Positions 21,345 to 32,287 of a stretch of DNA of 64,000 bases are shown here, one piece after another (positions within the stretch are counted from its first letter, which is position 1; the number at the start of each line of letters is the position of its first letter). Origin of the DNA: Conchocele bisecta. Its lineage: Eukaryota; Mollusca; Bivalvia; Lucinida; Thyasiridae. Both the position numbers and the translations under genes were made by a program. The stretch is taken from the NCBI GenBank assembly GCA_029237695.1, contig CM055271.1:78937488-79001487 (forward strand), read 5' to 3'. Under the pieces are notes generated by a model that was not told the DNA's origin, ran no database searches, and worked only from the letters and a program-made list of their open reading frames with translations.

Positions 21345-21790
21345 TTGATTTATTGAATAGGGGTCCGCTTATCTGACAGCGAGGTCTACACGCAGACTGG
21401 TGAACGGGGTCAAATCCTGTATTCATCTATGGAGGGGATAAATCCCAAAATCAGAACCGAATATTTACAAGAAAAATATATATTCAGCCCTGAAATTAGA
21501 ACAACCTGATCTGGTGTCAGGTCCTCACTAGACCAGAATCAATTAGGATTTGTGCTAATCATACTACGTGTACATGAAGTATAGCCTGATTCAACTCTCA
21601 CATGCAAGAAAGCCAAACAATGTACACATCCGGTAGAATGGGTTCCAGAAAGTATGACACCAATCGTTAAATCACTTTAGTTGCCTCTTACGACAAGCAA
21701 TGGCTACTGCAGCACAAGTCTATATGGATTCAGAGACATCTCTGCATTCGATCCCGCACTCCGTGCCTACACATCTTGTCATTTTAAAAA
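21345..21790 (+). repeat. SINE/LINE-end-like repeat
   Basis: Features GATTGATTTATTGAATAGGGG, 'GGAGGGGATAAATCCC' and 'AGTTGCCTCTTACGACAAGCAATGG', motifs I know from molluscan SINE/LINE tails. Boundaries are uncertain and there is only one copy here. Confidence 0.5.
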
Positions 21791-21842
21791 AATAATTATT
21801 TGTGTTCTACTCGAACAACTAATGGCTGTTATTTATACATAC

Positions 21843-21974
21843 TTGCAGTTTTTGGACAGCTCTATCCGCTTAATGCAATGTTCAATGAAAGCTGGTGGTC
21901 GTTGTTTGAGGAACTCTGGAACATTCTCATGGTAAGCCTTCAGAGTGCCCGTCATCTTTAGATTTTCGATGTAA
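21843..21974 (-). CDS. MULE-like transposase-related gene, downstream exon
   Basis: The minus exon of 132 bases starts after TTTATGTTCTTAG and ends before GTATGT. With the two bases left by the exon ending at 22522 it reads CYIENLKMTGTLKAYHENVP, EFLKQRPPAFIEHCIKRIEL and SKNC. Phases match exactly. The block resembles the segment after the transposase core in Mutator-like elements and in host genes derived from them (YxxxNFKMS..Y, P.FL..RP..F..H). A SWIM zinc finger would be expected next and was not seen. The frame is intact; active element or host gene cannot be decided here. Confidence 0.55.
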
Positions 21975-22521
21975 CTAAGAACATAAAATAAACAATTTAG
22001 TTAGAAAACATTACCAAGAATGAGAAATCATTGAGTGCGCAGATACTGTGTGAAAGAGCATAACTTGCAATCATAACATGATGATCATACAAAAATGGAT
22101 AATTGAATGTGCCTTACTTACTATTTAGTTATATGCACATGTAGGTGACATTATGTAATTCGACCAGACATTCACACAAAAGCAGTTTGATAGTTAACAA
22201 AAGCTTTGTCTCATACAAACAAGAAAATGGCATTGTAGCATGTTCAATGACTGAAATACTTTGATGAATACATACAGAAAATATTTCTCACACATTTATA
22301 CTATTTATGTTAATAATATGTATCACAAGCTACCTCGGACAGACTGACCGACCGACAAACCGATTGACAAACTGACAGGATAATTCCTGTAACATGTACT
22401 CAAGAAAATCTTGTTTTGCGTCAGTATAATAAGGAGTTGCAGCGTTATACTAATATCACAATATCGTTCACAGCTATTAAGCCTATTTCACTTTATGATA
22501 AAAATATTTCAGATATCTTAC
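21975..22521 (-). other. Intron of the MULE-like gene
   Basis: Between the two phase-compatible exons. No repeat of this window is recognised inside it. Confidence 0.5.
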
Positions 22522-22697
22522 CATTTATGTTTATCTGGTAGGAACTTTTTAACAAGAGTTCCAACCATCTTATTTAGTGTCCTGACGGTCTTCCCATTCA
22601 GGTAGTTTTTCTTGAGGCTGCTGTTTATGCCCTCTATACCATTGTTCGTATGAATCCCTACGTTAATTTCCCCAGATCTGTAGCACTGTGCCCACTT
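22522..22697 (-). CDS. MULE-like transposase-related gene, upstream exon
   Basis: The minus exon of 176 bases starts after CTCTATCTATTCAG and ends before GTAAGA. It reads KWAQCYRSGEINVGIHTNNG, IEGINSSLKKNYLNGKTVRT, LNKMVGTLVKKFLPDKHK. The H-TNN-IE--N--LKK-YL pattern is the end of the MULE DDE domain (often W..(C/A)..NTNN.VE..N..(L/F)K). Upstream catalytic exons are not visible; the next 400 bases lead into retrotransposon B1 at 23127, so the gene may be cut by it or have a long intron. Confidence 0.6.
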
Positions 22698-23126
22698 CTG
22701 AATAGATAGAGGACAAAGAATACTTTAAATGATGTATGAAACAAGAAACGAGGCAAATCAACACAGGCCGGGTTTTCTTCAAGGCATAGACAATTAGATT
22801 ACAGAGAGTTGTGAAAGCATGATGTGTCAAGGTGGTACATGTAAAATAAATGAGAACCAACTCTAAACACGAAAACATACCATTGAAAATGGTTAAGTTG
22901 ATTACGCGAAAAAATAGATCAAGGACTCGCTAATGTCACATTGTGGGCGCATATTGGTTATACAATTGTGCAAGTATGGTGGTTCTAGGTGGTGGTACAG
23001 TAAGTGAGAATAAGATCTAAACACAACAACTTAAAGACCCAAGAAAATGGCGATGTGTGGAATATGTATAAAATAGCTAAAATATCCTGAGAAGACTGGT
23101 GAAAACCACATACAAATATTCCAATT

Positions 23127-23964
23127 CCAAAAACCTCGGCAAAGCCCAAACGTGTCAATAAACAAATCATGGTTTGACGAAGAATGCAAAGAGGCAATGG
23201 CTGCTCGTAAGCAGACTATTCGTCAAATCAATAATAACGCAACACCAGATAATTTAAATGCTCATAGAATTTTTAGAGCGAAGGTTCGACGCACAATTAA
23301 AGCTAGCAAGAGAAAGAGACTTGGAGATATTTTGTCTCCATGTTGAATTCGCGATCTAAAATGAAAACAACATGGGACATGATTCGTAAGATAAACGGTA
23401 AAGGTAAATCAACTTCTATCAATCACCTCAACAAAGCAGGACATAAAGTATCTTCCAAAACAGATATTTCAAACAAATTAGCAGATACCTTCTCCAAGAA
23501 CTCATCATGTAATAACTATTCTGAGAAGTTCTTGAAGGTGAAATCTGAGCAAGAGAAACATAAACTTAATTTTAGTTCAGACTATTCAGAACATTACAAC
23601 TCTCCTTTATCTATGAGGGAATTAAAAGCTTCCCTCGAGAAAGCACATGATACATCAGCTGGTCCTGATGATATCCACTACCAACTACTTAAGCATTTAC
23701 CTGAACACTGTTTAGATAACCTCCTTGAAATATTTAATGCCATTTGGGAACAAGTCGTCTTTCCGCCTTCGTGGCGGGAAGCTACAATCATACCTGTTCC
23801 CAAACCGGGCAAGGATCACACCGACCCATCAAGTTACCGTCCCATCGCACTTACTAGCTGCGTCTGTAAAAACATGGAACGAATAATTAACGACAGGCTT
23901 GTCTGGTTTCTGGAATCCAATGGACTGATATCTGAGTATCAGTCTGGATTTCGTCGCAAGAGCC
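23127..23964 (+). mobile_element. Retrotransposon piece B1 (linker to RT fingers)
   Basis: Starts within ORF2 at CCAAAAACCTCGGCAAAGCC and runs through KMKTTWDMIRKINGKGKS, SAGPDDIHYQLLKHLPEHC, PSSYRPIALTSCVCK and SNGLISEYQSGFRRK. At 23961-23971 it switches to ORF1 sequence through the shared 7-mer CACTGCC. The 223-residue open frame (23340-24011) is therefore chimeric. Confidence 0.88.
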
Positions 23965-25380
23965 ACTGCCATGGAGAGGATCCCTACAAAACCGCCCAGG
24001 AAAGGGTCTGATGACCCTGGATCGCAGAAAGGGTCTGATGACCCTGGATCGCAGAAAGGGTCTGATGACCCTGGATCACAGAAAGGGACAGACGGCCCCA
24101 TTCCACTGAAGAACAGGTTTGATTCGTTGGACTCGATGGAGACTGAAGAGTCTTCTGACACTCCAACTGCCAAACCTGTTCCACCCCGCAAACCCATACT
24201 TCCACCTACATAAAACATGGATACTATTATCCAATGGAACTGTCGAGGAAATAAATCAAATCGTGATGAATTAACAATTTTATTAACTCAACACAACCCC
24301 ATTGCTGTTTGTCTTCAGGAAACATTCCTGAAAGTTGACGATACATTTTCTTTTAAATCATATTCACTATACAGTAAGTGTTCAGATAACGCTGAACGAA
24401 CGCGCATCTGGTGCCGTCTCAATCCTTGTTAATTTGAGCACCCCACATAGTCTCGTGAATCTTAACACTAACCTTCAGGCTGTGGCCGTTAGTGTTACGA
24501 TGCACAAGACTATTACATTATGTTCTATCTACATTCCACCATCTGCAGTCCTGTTAAAATCAGAACTAGATAATCTTGTCTCTCAGCTCCCTTCGCCTTT
24601 CATTCTCCTTGGCGATTTTAATGGACATAACATGCTTTGGGGTTGTAAAGACACAAACAAAAAGGGGGAACTTATTGAAAATTTTCTTTCCGATCACAAT
24701 CTCAGCATTTTTAATGATAAATCGAGCACATATTTACATCCCGCAACCGGTTCATATTCCTCTCTGGATTTAACTCTGTGTCATCCTTCTCTGTATTTAG
24801 ACTTTACGTGGAAAGTTGGTGACGACCTATGTGGGAGTGACCACTTTCCTGTCTTCTTGCAGAGTAATGGACCACCATCCACTGACAGAGTCCAGAGGTG
24901 GAAATTACATAAAGCCGATTGGGACACATTTCGTAATATGTGCATGATTGAACTAGATTTTGATCGCTTTCGAGATGCGGAAGATCCACTAGAACACTAC
25001 GTTTCCCTTTTACACGATATTGCAGAAAAGACAATACCAAAAACCTCGGCAAAGCCCAAACGTGTCAATAAACCATGGTTTGACGAAGAATGCAAAGAGG
25101 CAATGACTGCTCGTAAGCAGTCTACGAGCAGTCAATTCGTCAAATCAATAATAACGCAACACCAGATAATTTAAAAGCTCATAGAATTTTTAGAGCGAAA
25201 GCTCGACGCACAATTAAAGCTAGCAAGAGAAAGACTTGGAAATCTTTTGTCTCCAAGTTGAATTCGCGATCTAAAATGAAAACAACATGGAACATGATTC
25301 GTAAGATAAACGGTAAAGGTAAATCAACATCTATCAATCACCTCAACAAAGCAGGACATAAAGTATCTTCCAAAACAGAC
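23965..25380 (+). mobile_element. Retrotransposon piece B2 (ORF1 end plus endonuclease)
   Basis: Begins in the ORF1 C-terminus (AMERIPTKPPRKG, three KGSDDPGSQ units where other copies have two). ORF1 stops with TAA and ORF2 starts four bases later (MDTIIQWNCRG at 24217). Endonuclease motifs are VCLQETFL, YIPPSAVLL, LLGDFNGHNMLWG, YSSLDLTLCHPS and GSDHFPVFL. The frame is broken once at about 24410 and again near 25130. It stops at 25380, base-adjacent to the 5' end of copy C. Confidence 0.9.
24335..25174 (+). pseudogene. ORF2 endonuclease domain, piece B2
   Basis: This frame covers most of the AP-type (EEP) endonuclease: Asp-Phe-Asn in LLGDFNGHNML, SLDLTLC, and the catalytic Ser-Asp-His of CGSDHFPVF. 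It nicks target DNA to prime reverse transcription. The first catalytic Asn (WNCRG) is in another frame upstream because of an insertion in the AERTRIW region at about 24405. The tail loses frame in a duplicated AGCAGTC at about 25120. Confidence 0.85.
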
Positions 25381-26370
25381 CCCGCAGGTCACCCCTGACC
25401 TTGACGCGGTCTGCGGGCTTAATACTTGAAATTGCAATCGCAATTCCTAGGGATTGCGGTTGCAATTCCCAGAGAACTAACAAGGGGTGGGTTTCCTAAG
25501 GACTAACTGGGTTATATGCATGCACTAGCTATTGGTGCATGCACATATTACCTAAACACCCCTTGGTGACTCGTAGGTACTCTATGCATTCCCGCACAAA
25601 GGTAAGTTTGGGCGTGTGTGTGTAGGGGACCTGGCTGCCGCCTTTTGTGGCATTTCGTGGCCTGCGACCCGGACGTTTTGGAGGAAGGGATCCTGGTGGG
25701 TGAGTGTCTTGCGTGGCTGGCAGAATTTCTGGCCAAGATGTCACGCATTACTACAATACACCACTTCGGCCCTGACTTCAAGACAAACGGGAGGTCCTTG
25801 GGTGAGCACGCCCAATGGGATTAATCGGCTTCTGTGGCACCCGGTGCTGGAGTCGTGACTGGAGCATATATTTTTTTTGTTTTTGTTTTTGCTTTGTTTT
25901 GTGATTATTTCATATATACGTGAGTACATTATCTTGTTCCCTTTTACATTGTGTGACCAGTCCACGGCTCTAGTAGGTGTCACGGTTTAGTGTACACGAG
26001 TGAGTTATTTGTCTTGCTCAAGTATATCACTATGTATCCTCGGTGTGCGGTGCGGAGACCCGCACCATTAGCACATCCCTTGTAGGGCTCCATGGAGGGT
26101 GGGGAACATAGTGATGAATATACCGGCCTACTGATATCAATCGCCAAAAAAACAAAAAACTAACCTCTTCACAAGTATCCATAAACCCAGTTGATTGGAA
26201 GGCTTCGGACTTCACAAAGTCGTCTAGCCAACCCTGTTCAGCTGGCCCATCTAAGAAACGGACACGACCTGCAGAATTCAATTTTCTGTCTACTCCATCT
26301 GATTTCCCTCAACGAACACTACAACATATAAACAGAACTACAGCATGTAGCCACTTGGCCTCGATTCCTT

Positions 26371-27342
26371 GTGGTCCATGCAACTGACACTGACAAGCCT
26401 CTTGACAAATTGTCTGTCTTTGTTTTATCAAAGATACTGAATAGTGTGGCAGGGGAGCCCAGGAACTTGAAACGGTTGCGCTCTGGTGACCTTCTTATTG
26501 AAGTTGACAGAAAGAGTCATGCAGAGAATCTACTGCTTTGTACCAAGTTCTTGGATACCCCTGTCGACATCCAGCCGCATAAATCTTTGAACAGTTGCAA
26601 GGGAGTTGTCCGATCACCGGAGTTTGCTCATGTAAGTGAGCAAGAAGTGATCCAACAACTCGAGCCACAAGGAGTTGCTGATGCTCGAAGGATTAATAGA
26701 AAAGTGAATGGACAACTAGTCCCGACTAATACCTTCATTCTAACTTTCAACCTGACAGAACTACCAAAAGAACTTAAACTAACCAGATTGTTGCTCGTCA
26801 CAGTTGACCCATACATACCAAACCCGTTGCGCTGTTACAACTGCCAACTGTACGGTCATCACAAAGACAGATGTAAGAGAGATCTTGCATGTGCACGCTG
26901 TGGCATTGCCAAGCACAGTAATGAAAACTGTGTGGAGGCCGAACATTGTGTCAACTGTAATGGTAACCATTCGGCATATTCGAAAGACTGCCCGAAGTGG
27001 AAGATCGAGAAGGAGATAGTTCGCGTGAAACATACACGCAACATATCATTCCCTGAAGCCAGGAAGATTGTTGAAATACCAACAACTCCTATCCCTGGCT
27101 TTTCTTACGCTTCGGCTGCAGTCTCTCGCAAGCCCAGCAGAAGTATTTCAACCCAAACGGACGTTTCTTGGAAACCAGCTGAACACCCCACTATAACGTG
27201 GACCTATAATACGCCACACTACAAGCCTTCCACATCTAACTCATCTACGCAATCTCCCCGAGGCCGGAGCCCAAAGGCCTCGACATCAAAACCTTCTTCG
27301 GAAGGCAAAACCCTCAAAGGTCACGCCTTCCAAAAGCCCTAA
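26371..27342 (+). pseudogene. Retrotransposon ORF1 (gag-like), copy C
   Basis: The best preserved ORF1 stretch, 323 codons. Residues 1-100 are an RRM-like region (MVHATDTDKPLDKLSVFVL, LLIEVDRKSHAENLLL). At about 155-215 are three zinc knuckles: CYNCQLYGHHKDRC and CARCGIAKHSNENC (both CX2CX4HX4C) and CVNCNGNHSAYSKDC (CX2CX3HX6C). Then FPEARKIVEIPTTPIPGFSY and a Ser/Pro/Lys tail. The family start codon is lost (ATC at 26137) and an extra C at about 27312 shifts the frame before the KGSDDPGSQ repeats (27480-27540) and the normal end PPRKPILPPT at 27671. Confidence 0.9.
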
Positions 27343-27674
27343 AGGTCGGGCTAAAAAGACCTTAAAACAAATCACGGCCGTGTCCTCCTCTGCGATCACG
27401 GCAAGGGCCGGATGACATGTCGGCCTCTACTACCACTCAGGGTAGGCCCACGGCCATGGAGAGGATCCCTACAAAACCGCCCAGGAAAGGGTCTGATGAC
27501 CCTGGATCGCAGAAAGGGTCTGATGACCCTGGATCGCAGAAGGGGACAGACGGCCCCATTCCACTGAAGAACAGGTTTGAGTCGTTGGACTCGATGGAGA
27601 CTGAAGAGTCTTCTGACACTCCAACGGCCAAACCTGTTCCACCCCGCAAACCCATACTTCCACCTACATAAAAC

Positions 27675-28070
27675 ATGGATACTATTATCCAATGGAACTG
27701 TCGAGGAATTAAAGTAAATCGTGATGAATTAACAATTTTATTAACTCAACACAACCCCATTGCTGTTTGTCTTCAGGAAACATTCCTGAAAGTTGACGAT
27801 ACATTTTCTTTTAAATCACATGCATTATACAGTAAGTGTTCAGGTAACGCTGAACGCGCATCTGGTGGAGTCTCAATCCTCGTTAATTTGAGCACCCCAC
27901 ATAGTCTCGTGAGTATTGACACTAATCTTCAGGCTGAGGCCGTTAGTGTTACGATGCACAAGACTATTACGTTATGTTCTATCTACATTCCACCATCTGC
28001 AGTCCTGTTAAAATCAGAACTAGATAATCTTGTCTCTCAACTCCCTTCGCCTTTCACCGTCTGCGTGTAG
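27675..28070 (+). pseudogene. ORF2 endonuclease start, copy C
   Basis: MDTIIQWNCRGIK (Asn of the EEP endonuclease), CLQETFLKVDD, SGGVSILVN and YIPPSAVLLKSELDNLVSQL. It stops because an 80-base insertion begins at 28057; the endonuclease resumes at 28149 with SDHFPVF near 28385. ORF1 ends four bases before this ATG, suggesting reinitiation or a bicistronic message. Confidence 0.88.
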
Positions 28071-28136
28071 ACTCCCTGAGGCTTGTACCTCTATGTCAGA
28101 AAAGCGGACGTTAAACCCTATTCACTCACTCACTCA
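28057..28136 (+). mobile_element. 80-bp SINE/LINE-tail insertion with 12-bp TSD
   Basis: The insert ends in AGCGGACGTTAAACCC...(TCAC)n, the kind of tail common in molluscan SINEs and their partner LINEs. CTTCGCCTTTCA flanks it at 28045-28056 and 28137-28148, and the uninterrupted site is visible in B2 and D. Severely 5'-truncated. Confidence 0.9.
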
Positions 28137-28965
28137 CTTCGCCTTTCATTCTCCTTGGCGATTTTAACGGACATAACATGCTTTGGGGTTGTAAAGACAC
28201 AAACAAAAGGGGGAACTTATTGAAAATTTTCTTTCCGATCACAATCTCAGCATTTTTAATGATAAATCGAGCACATATTTACATCCCGCAACCGGTTCAT
28301 ATTCCTCTCTGGATTTAACTCTGTGTCATCATCCTTCTCTGTATTTAGACTTTACGTGGAAAGTTGGTGACGACCCATGTGGGAGTGACCACTTTCCTGT
28401 CTTCTTGCAGAGTAATGGACCACCATCCACTGACAGAGTCCAGAGGTGGAAATTACATAAAGCCGATTGGGACACATTTCGTAATATGTGCATGATTGAA
28501 CTAGATTTTGATCGCTTTCGAGATGCGGAAGATCCACTAGAACACTACGTTTCCCTTTTACACGATATTGCAGAAAAGACAATACCAAAAACCTCGGCAA
28601 AGCCCAAACGTGTCAATAAACCATGGTTTGACGAAGAATGCAAAGAGGCAATGAGGCAGGACATAAAGTATCTTCCAAAACAGACATTTCAATCACATTA
28701 GCAGATACCTTCTCCAAGAGCTCCTCATGTGATAACTATTCTGAGGAGTTCTTGAAGGTGAAATCTGAGCAAGAGAAAACTAAACTTAATTTTAATTCAG
28801 ACAATTCAGAACATTACAACGCTCCTTTCTCTATGATACATCTGCAGGCCCTGATGATATCCACTACCAACTGCTTAAACATTTACCTGAACACTCTTTA
28901 GACAACCTCCTTGAAATATTTAATACCATTTGGGAACAAGGCGTCTTTCCGCCTTCATGGCGGGA

Positions 28966-29221
28966 GGTTTGCTTCGCTTTCTCCATGAAACTAACTTGTA
29001 TCGGAAGATTTAATTTTATCATTGCATACATGTCTCATATTTCTATAATTTTATATTTCTATACACGTTTTATATTTCTATATATATATTGTTCATCATA
29101 TTAATATTTTTACCCTAATCACATATTGCATACTATTTTACTATTATTTTTATTCTTCATCTACATTGCTTGGCCCTAAATGATACTCTTTTGTATTGAT
29201 GGGCCGTTAAGCACCATTCCA
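28966..29221 (+). mobile_element. 5'-truncated family member inserted in copy C's RT, 12-bp TSD
   Basis: Starts inside the ORF2 C-terminus (GGTTTGCTTCGCTTTCTCC) and ends GGGCCGTTAAGCACCATTCC. TTCATGGCGGGA occurs on both sides (28954-28965, 29222-29233); part of it could be tail microhomology (ATTC). Typical target-primed reverse transcription of the same family into itself. Confidence 0.88.
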
Positions 29222-29233
29222 TTCATGGCGGGA

Positions 29234-30308
29234 AGCTACAATCATACCTGTTCCCAAACCGGGCAAGGATCACACCGACCCATCAAGTTACCGTCCCATA
29301 GCACTTACTAGCTGCGTCTGTAAAACCATGGAACGAATGATTAACGACAGGCTTGTCTGGTTTCTTGAATCCAATGGACTGATATCTGAGTATCAATCTG
29401 GATTCCGTCGCCAGAGAAGCACTGCCGATAATCTGATTAGACTCGAAGCATTCATTCGAGACGGGTTTGTTAACAATGAGCATATAGTTGCCATATTTTT
29501 TTACCTAGAAAAGGCATATGACACGACGTGGAAGTATGGGCTTATGAAGGACCTTCATGACCTCGGTCTGAAGGGTCATCTCCCTGATTTTATTTCTAAT
29601 TTTTTGACAATTCCAAGTCCGAGTCGGTACAACCCTTTCTGATCCCCATGAACAGGAAATGGGTGTACCGCAGGGAAGTATATTGTCTGTTACCCTTTTT
29701 AGCATTAAACTGAATAATATTGTAAAATGCCTGCAACCAGGTGTTGACTGTTCTTTATATGTCGATGATTTTTTAATATGTTACAAATCAAAGAACATGC
29801 ATACTATTGAGCGCCAATTACAACTGAGCCTCAATAGAATAAACAAGTGGACCACAGAAAACGGCTTTAAGTTTTCGAAATCTAAGACCAACTGCATGCA
29901 TTTTTGCAAAAGACGCGGTCTTCACCCTGATCCCGAACTTAAACTGGGAACACATCCCATCCCAGTTGTTCGGGAGCAGAAATTTCTTGGTCTTATCTTT
30001 GATCCTAAACTCACTTTTAAACCCCATTTACGATACTTGAAAGCTAAATGCCATAAAGCACTCAATTTAATGCGAGTGGTAGCAAATCATGACTGGGGTG
30101 CAGACCGAAAGGTGCTACACCGCCTTTACATCGCACATGTTCGCTCAAAACTAGACTACGGATGCACTGTATATGGGTCTGCCAGTAAATCCGATCTTCG
30201 GACGCTCGATCCAATACATCACCAAGGCTTACGACTCTGCCTGGGTGCATTCCGTACGTCTAACGCACAGAGCTTATATGCCGAAGCAAATGAACCTTCT
30301 CTCCACGA
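29234..30308 (+). pseudogene. ORF2 reverse transcriptase, copy C
   Basis: Motifs in order: PSSYRPIALTSCVCK, NGLISEYQSGFRRQRSTADN, the changed catalytic block AIFFYLEKAYDTTW (D copy has FFDLEKAYD; the first catalytic Asp is Tyr here), MGVPQGSILSVTLFSIKLNN, YVDDFLICYKSKNMHTI (YxDD), FKFSKSKTNCMHFCKRRG and FLGLIFDPKLTFKPH. A short deletion and frame shift at about 29610 splits it. It reaches the LHE position, where copy D is inserted. It would copy RNA into DNA at the nicked target; this copy is inactive because of the Asp to Tyr change and breaks. Confidence 0.88.
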
Positions 30309-30743
30309 AGTGGGTGAGTGTCTTGCGTGGCTGGCAGAATTCCTGGCCAAGATGTCACGCATTACCACAATACACCACTTCGGCCCTGACTTCAAGGCAA
30401 ACGGGAGGTCCTTGGGTGAGCACGCCCAATGGGATTAATCGGCTTCTGTGGCACCCGGTGCTGGAGTCGTGACTGGAGCATATATATTTTTTATTTTTGC
30501 TTTGTTTTGTGATTATTTCTATATACGTGAGTACATTATCTTGTTCCCTTTTACATTTGTGTGACCAGTCCGCGGCTCTAGTAGGTGTCACGGTTTAGTG
30601 CTACACGAGTGAGTTATTTGTCTTGCTCGAGTATATCACTATGTATCCTCGGTGTGCGGTGCGGAGACCCGCACCATTAGCACATCCCTTGTAGGGCTCC
30701 ATGGAGGGTGGGGAACATAGTGATGAATATACGGCATACTGAT

Positions 30744-32284
30744 ATGAATCGCCAAACAAACAAAAAACAAACCTCATCACAATTATCCACAAACCCAATT
30801 GATGGAAGGCTTCGGACTTCACAAAGTCGTCTAGCCAACCTTGTTCAGCTGGCCCATCTAAGAACGGACACGACCTGCAGAATTCAATTTTCTGTCTACT
30901 CCATCTGATTTCCCTCAACGACCACTACACATCAAACAGAACTACAGCATGTAGCCACTTGGCCTCGATTCCTTGTGGTCCATGCAACTGACACTGACAA
31001 GCCTCTTGACAAATTGTCTGTCTTTGTTTTATCAAAGATACTGAATAGTGTGGCAGGGGAGCCCCCAAGAACTTGAAACGGTTGCGCTCTGGTGACCTTC
31101 TTATTGAAGTTGACAGAAAGAGTCATGCAGAGAATCTACTGCTTTGTACCAAGTTCTTGGATACCCCTGTCGACATCCAGCCGCATAAATCTTTGAACAG
31201 TTGCAAGGGAGTTGTCCGATCACCGGAGTTTGCTCATGTAAGTGAGCAAGAAGTGATCGAACAACTCGAGCCACAAGGAGTTGCTGATGCTCGAAGAATT
31301 AATAGAAAAGTGAACGGACAACTAGTCCCGACTAATACCTTCATTCTAACTTTCAACCTGACTGAACTACCAAAAGAACTTAAACTAACCAGATGGTTAC
31401 TCGTCACAGTTGACCCATACATACCAAACCCGTTGCGCTGTTACAACTGCCAACTGTACGGTCACCACAAAGACAGATGTAAGAGAGATCTTGCATGTGC
31501 ACGCTGTGGCATTGCCAAGCACAGTAATGAAAACTGTGTGGAGGCCGAACATTGTGTCAACTGTAATGGTAACCATTCGGCATATTCGAAAGACTGCCCG
31601 AAGTGGAAGATCGAGAAGGAGATAGTTCGCGTGAAACATACACGCAACATATCATTCCCTGAAGCCAGGAAGATTGTTGAAATACCAACAACTCCTATCC
31701 CTGGCTTTTCTTACGCTTCGGCTGCAGTCTCTCGCAAGCCCAGCAGAAGTATTTCAACCCAAACGGACGTTTCATTGGAAACCAGCTGAACACCCCACTA
31801 TAACGTGGACCTATAATACGCCACACTACAAGCCTTCCACTCTAACTCATCTACACAATCTCCCCGAGGCCGGAACCCAAAGGCCTCAACATCATCAAAA
31901 AACTTCTTCGGAAGGCAAAACCTCAAAGGTCACGCCTTCCAAAATGCCCTAAAGGTCGGGCTTAAAAAGACCTTAAAACAAATCACGGCCGTGTCTCCTC
32001 TGCGATCACGGCAAGGGCCGGGTGACAGGTCGGCCTCTCCACTATCACTCAGGGGTAGGCCTACGGCTATGGAGAGGATCCCTACAAAACCGCCCAGGAA
32101 AGGGTCTGATGACCCTGGATCGCAGAAAGGGTCTGATGACCCTGGATCGCAGAAAGGGACAGACGGCCCCATTCCACTGAAGAACAGGTTTGAGTCGTTG
32201 GACTCGATGGAGACTGAAGAGTCTTCTGACACTCCAACGGCCAAACCTGTTCCACCCCGCAAACCCATACTCCCACCTACATAA
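30744..32284 (+). pseudogene. Retrotransposon ORF1, copy D
   Basis: Start MNRQTNKKQTSSQLSTNPID, then an immediate frame shift (GATGGAAGGC lacks one T). The main open part, 31073-31789, holds LLIEVDRKSHAENLLLC, three zinc knuckles, and FPEARKIVEIPTTPIPGFSY. A further shift at about 31770 (CATTGGAA) precedes the C-terminal part 31991-32284 with two KGSDDPGSQ units and PPRKPILPPT. Confidence 0.88.
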
Positions 32285-32287
32285 AAC

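Noticed and set aside
27396..27692. Antisense frames opposite ORF1 and ORF2 in several retrotransposon copies
   Set aside because: They mirror the sense coding sequence (e.g. opposite the KGSDDPG repeats) and have no independent support.
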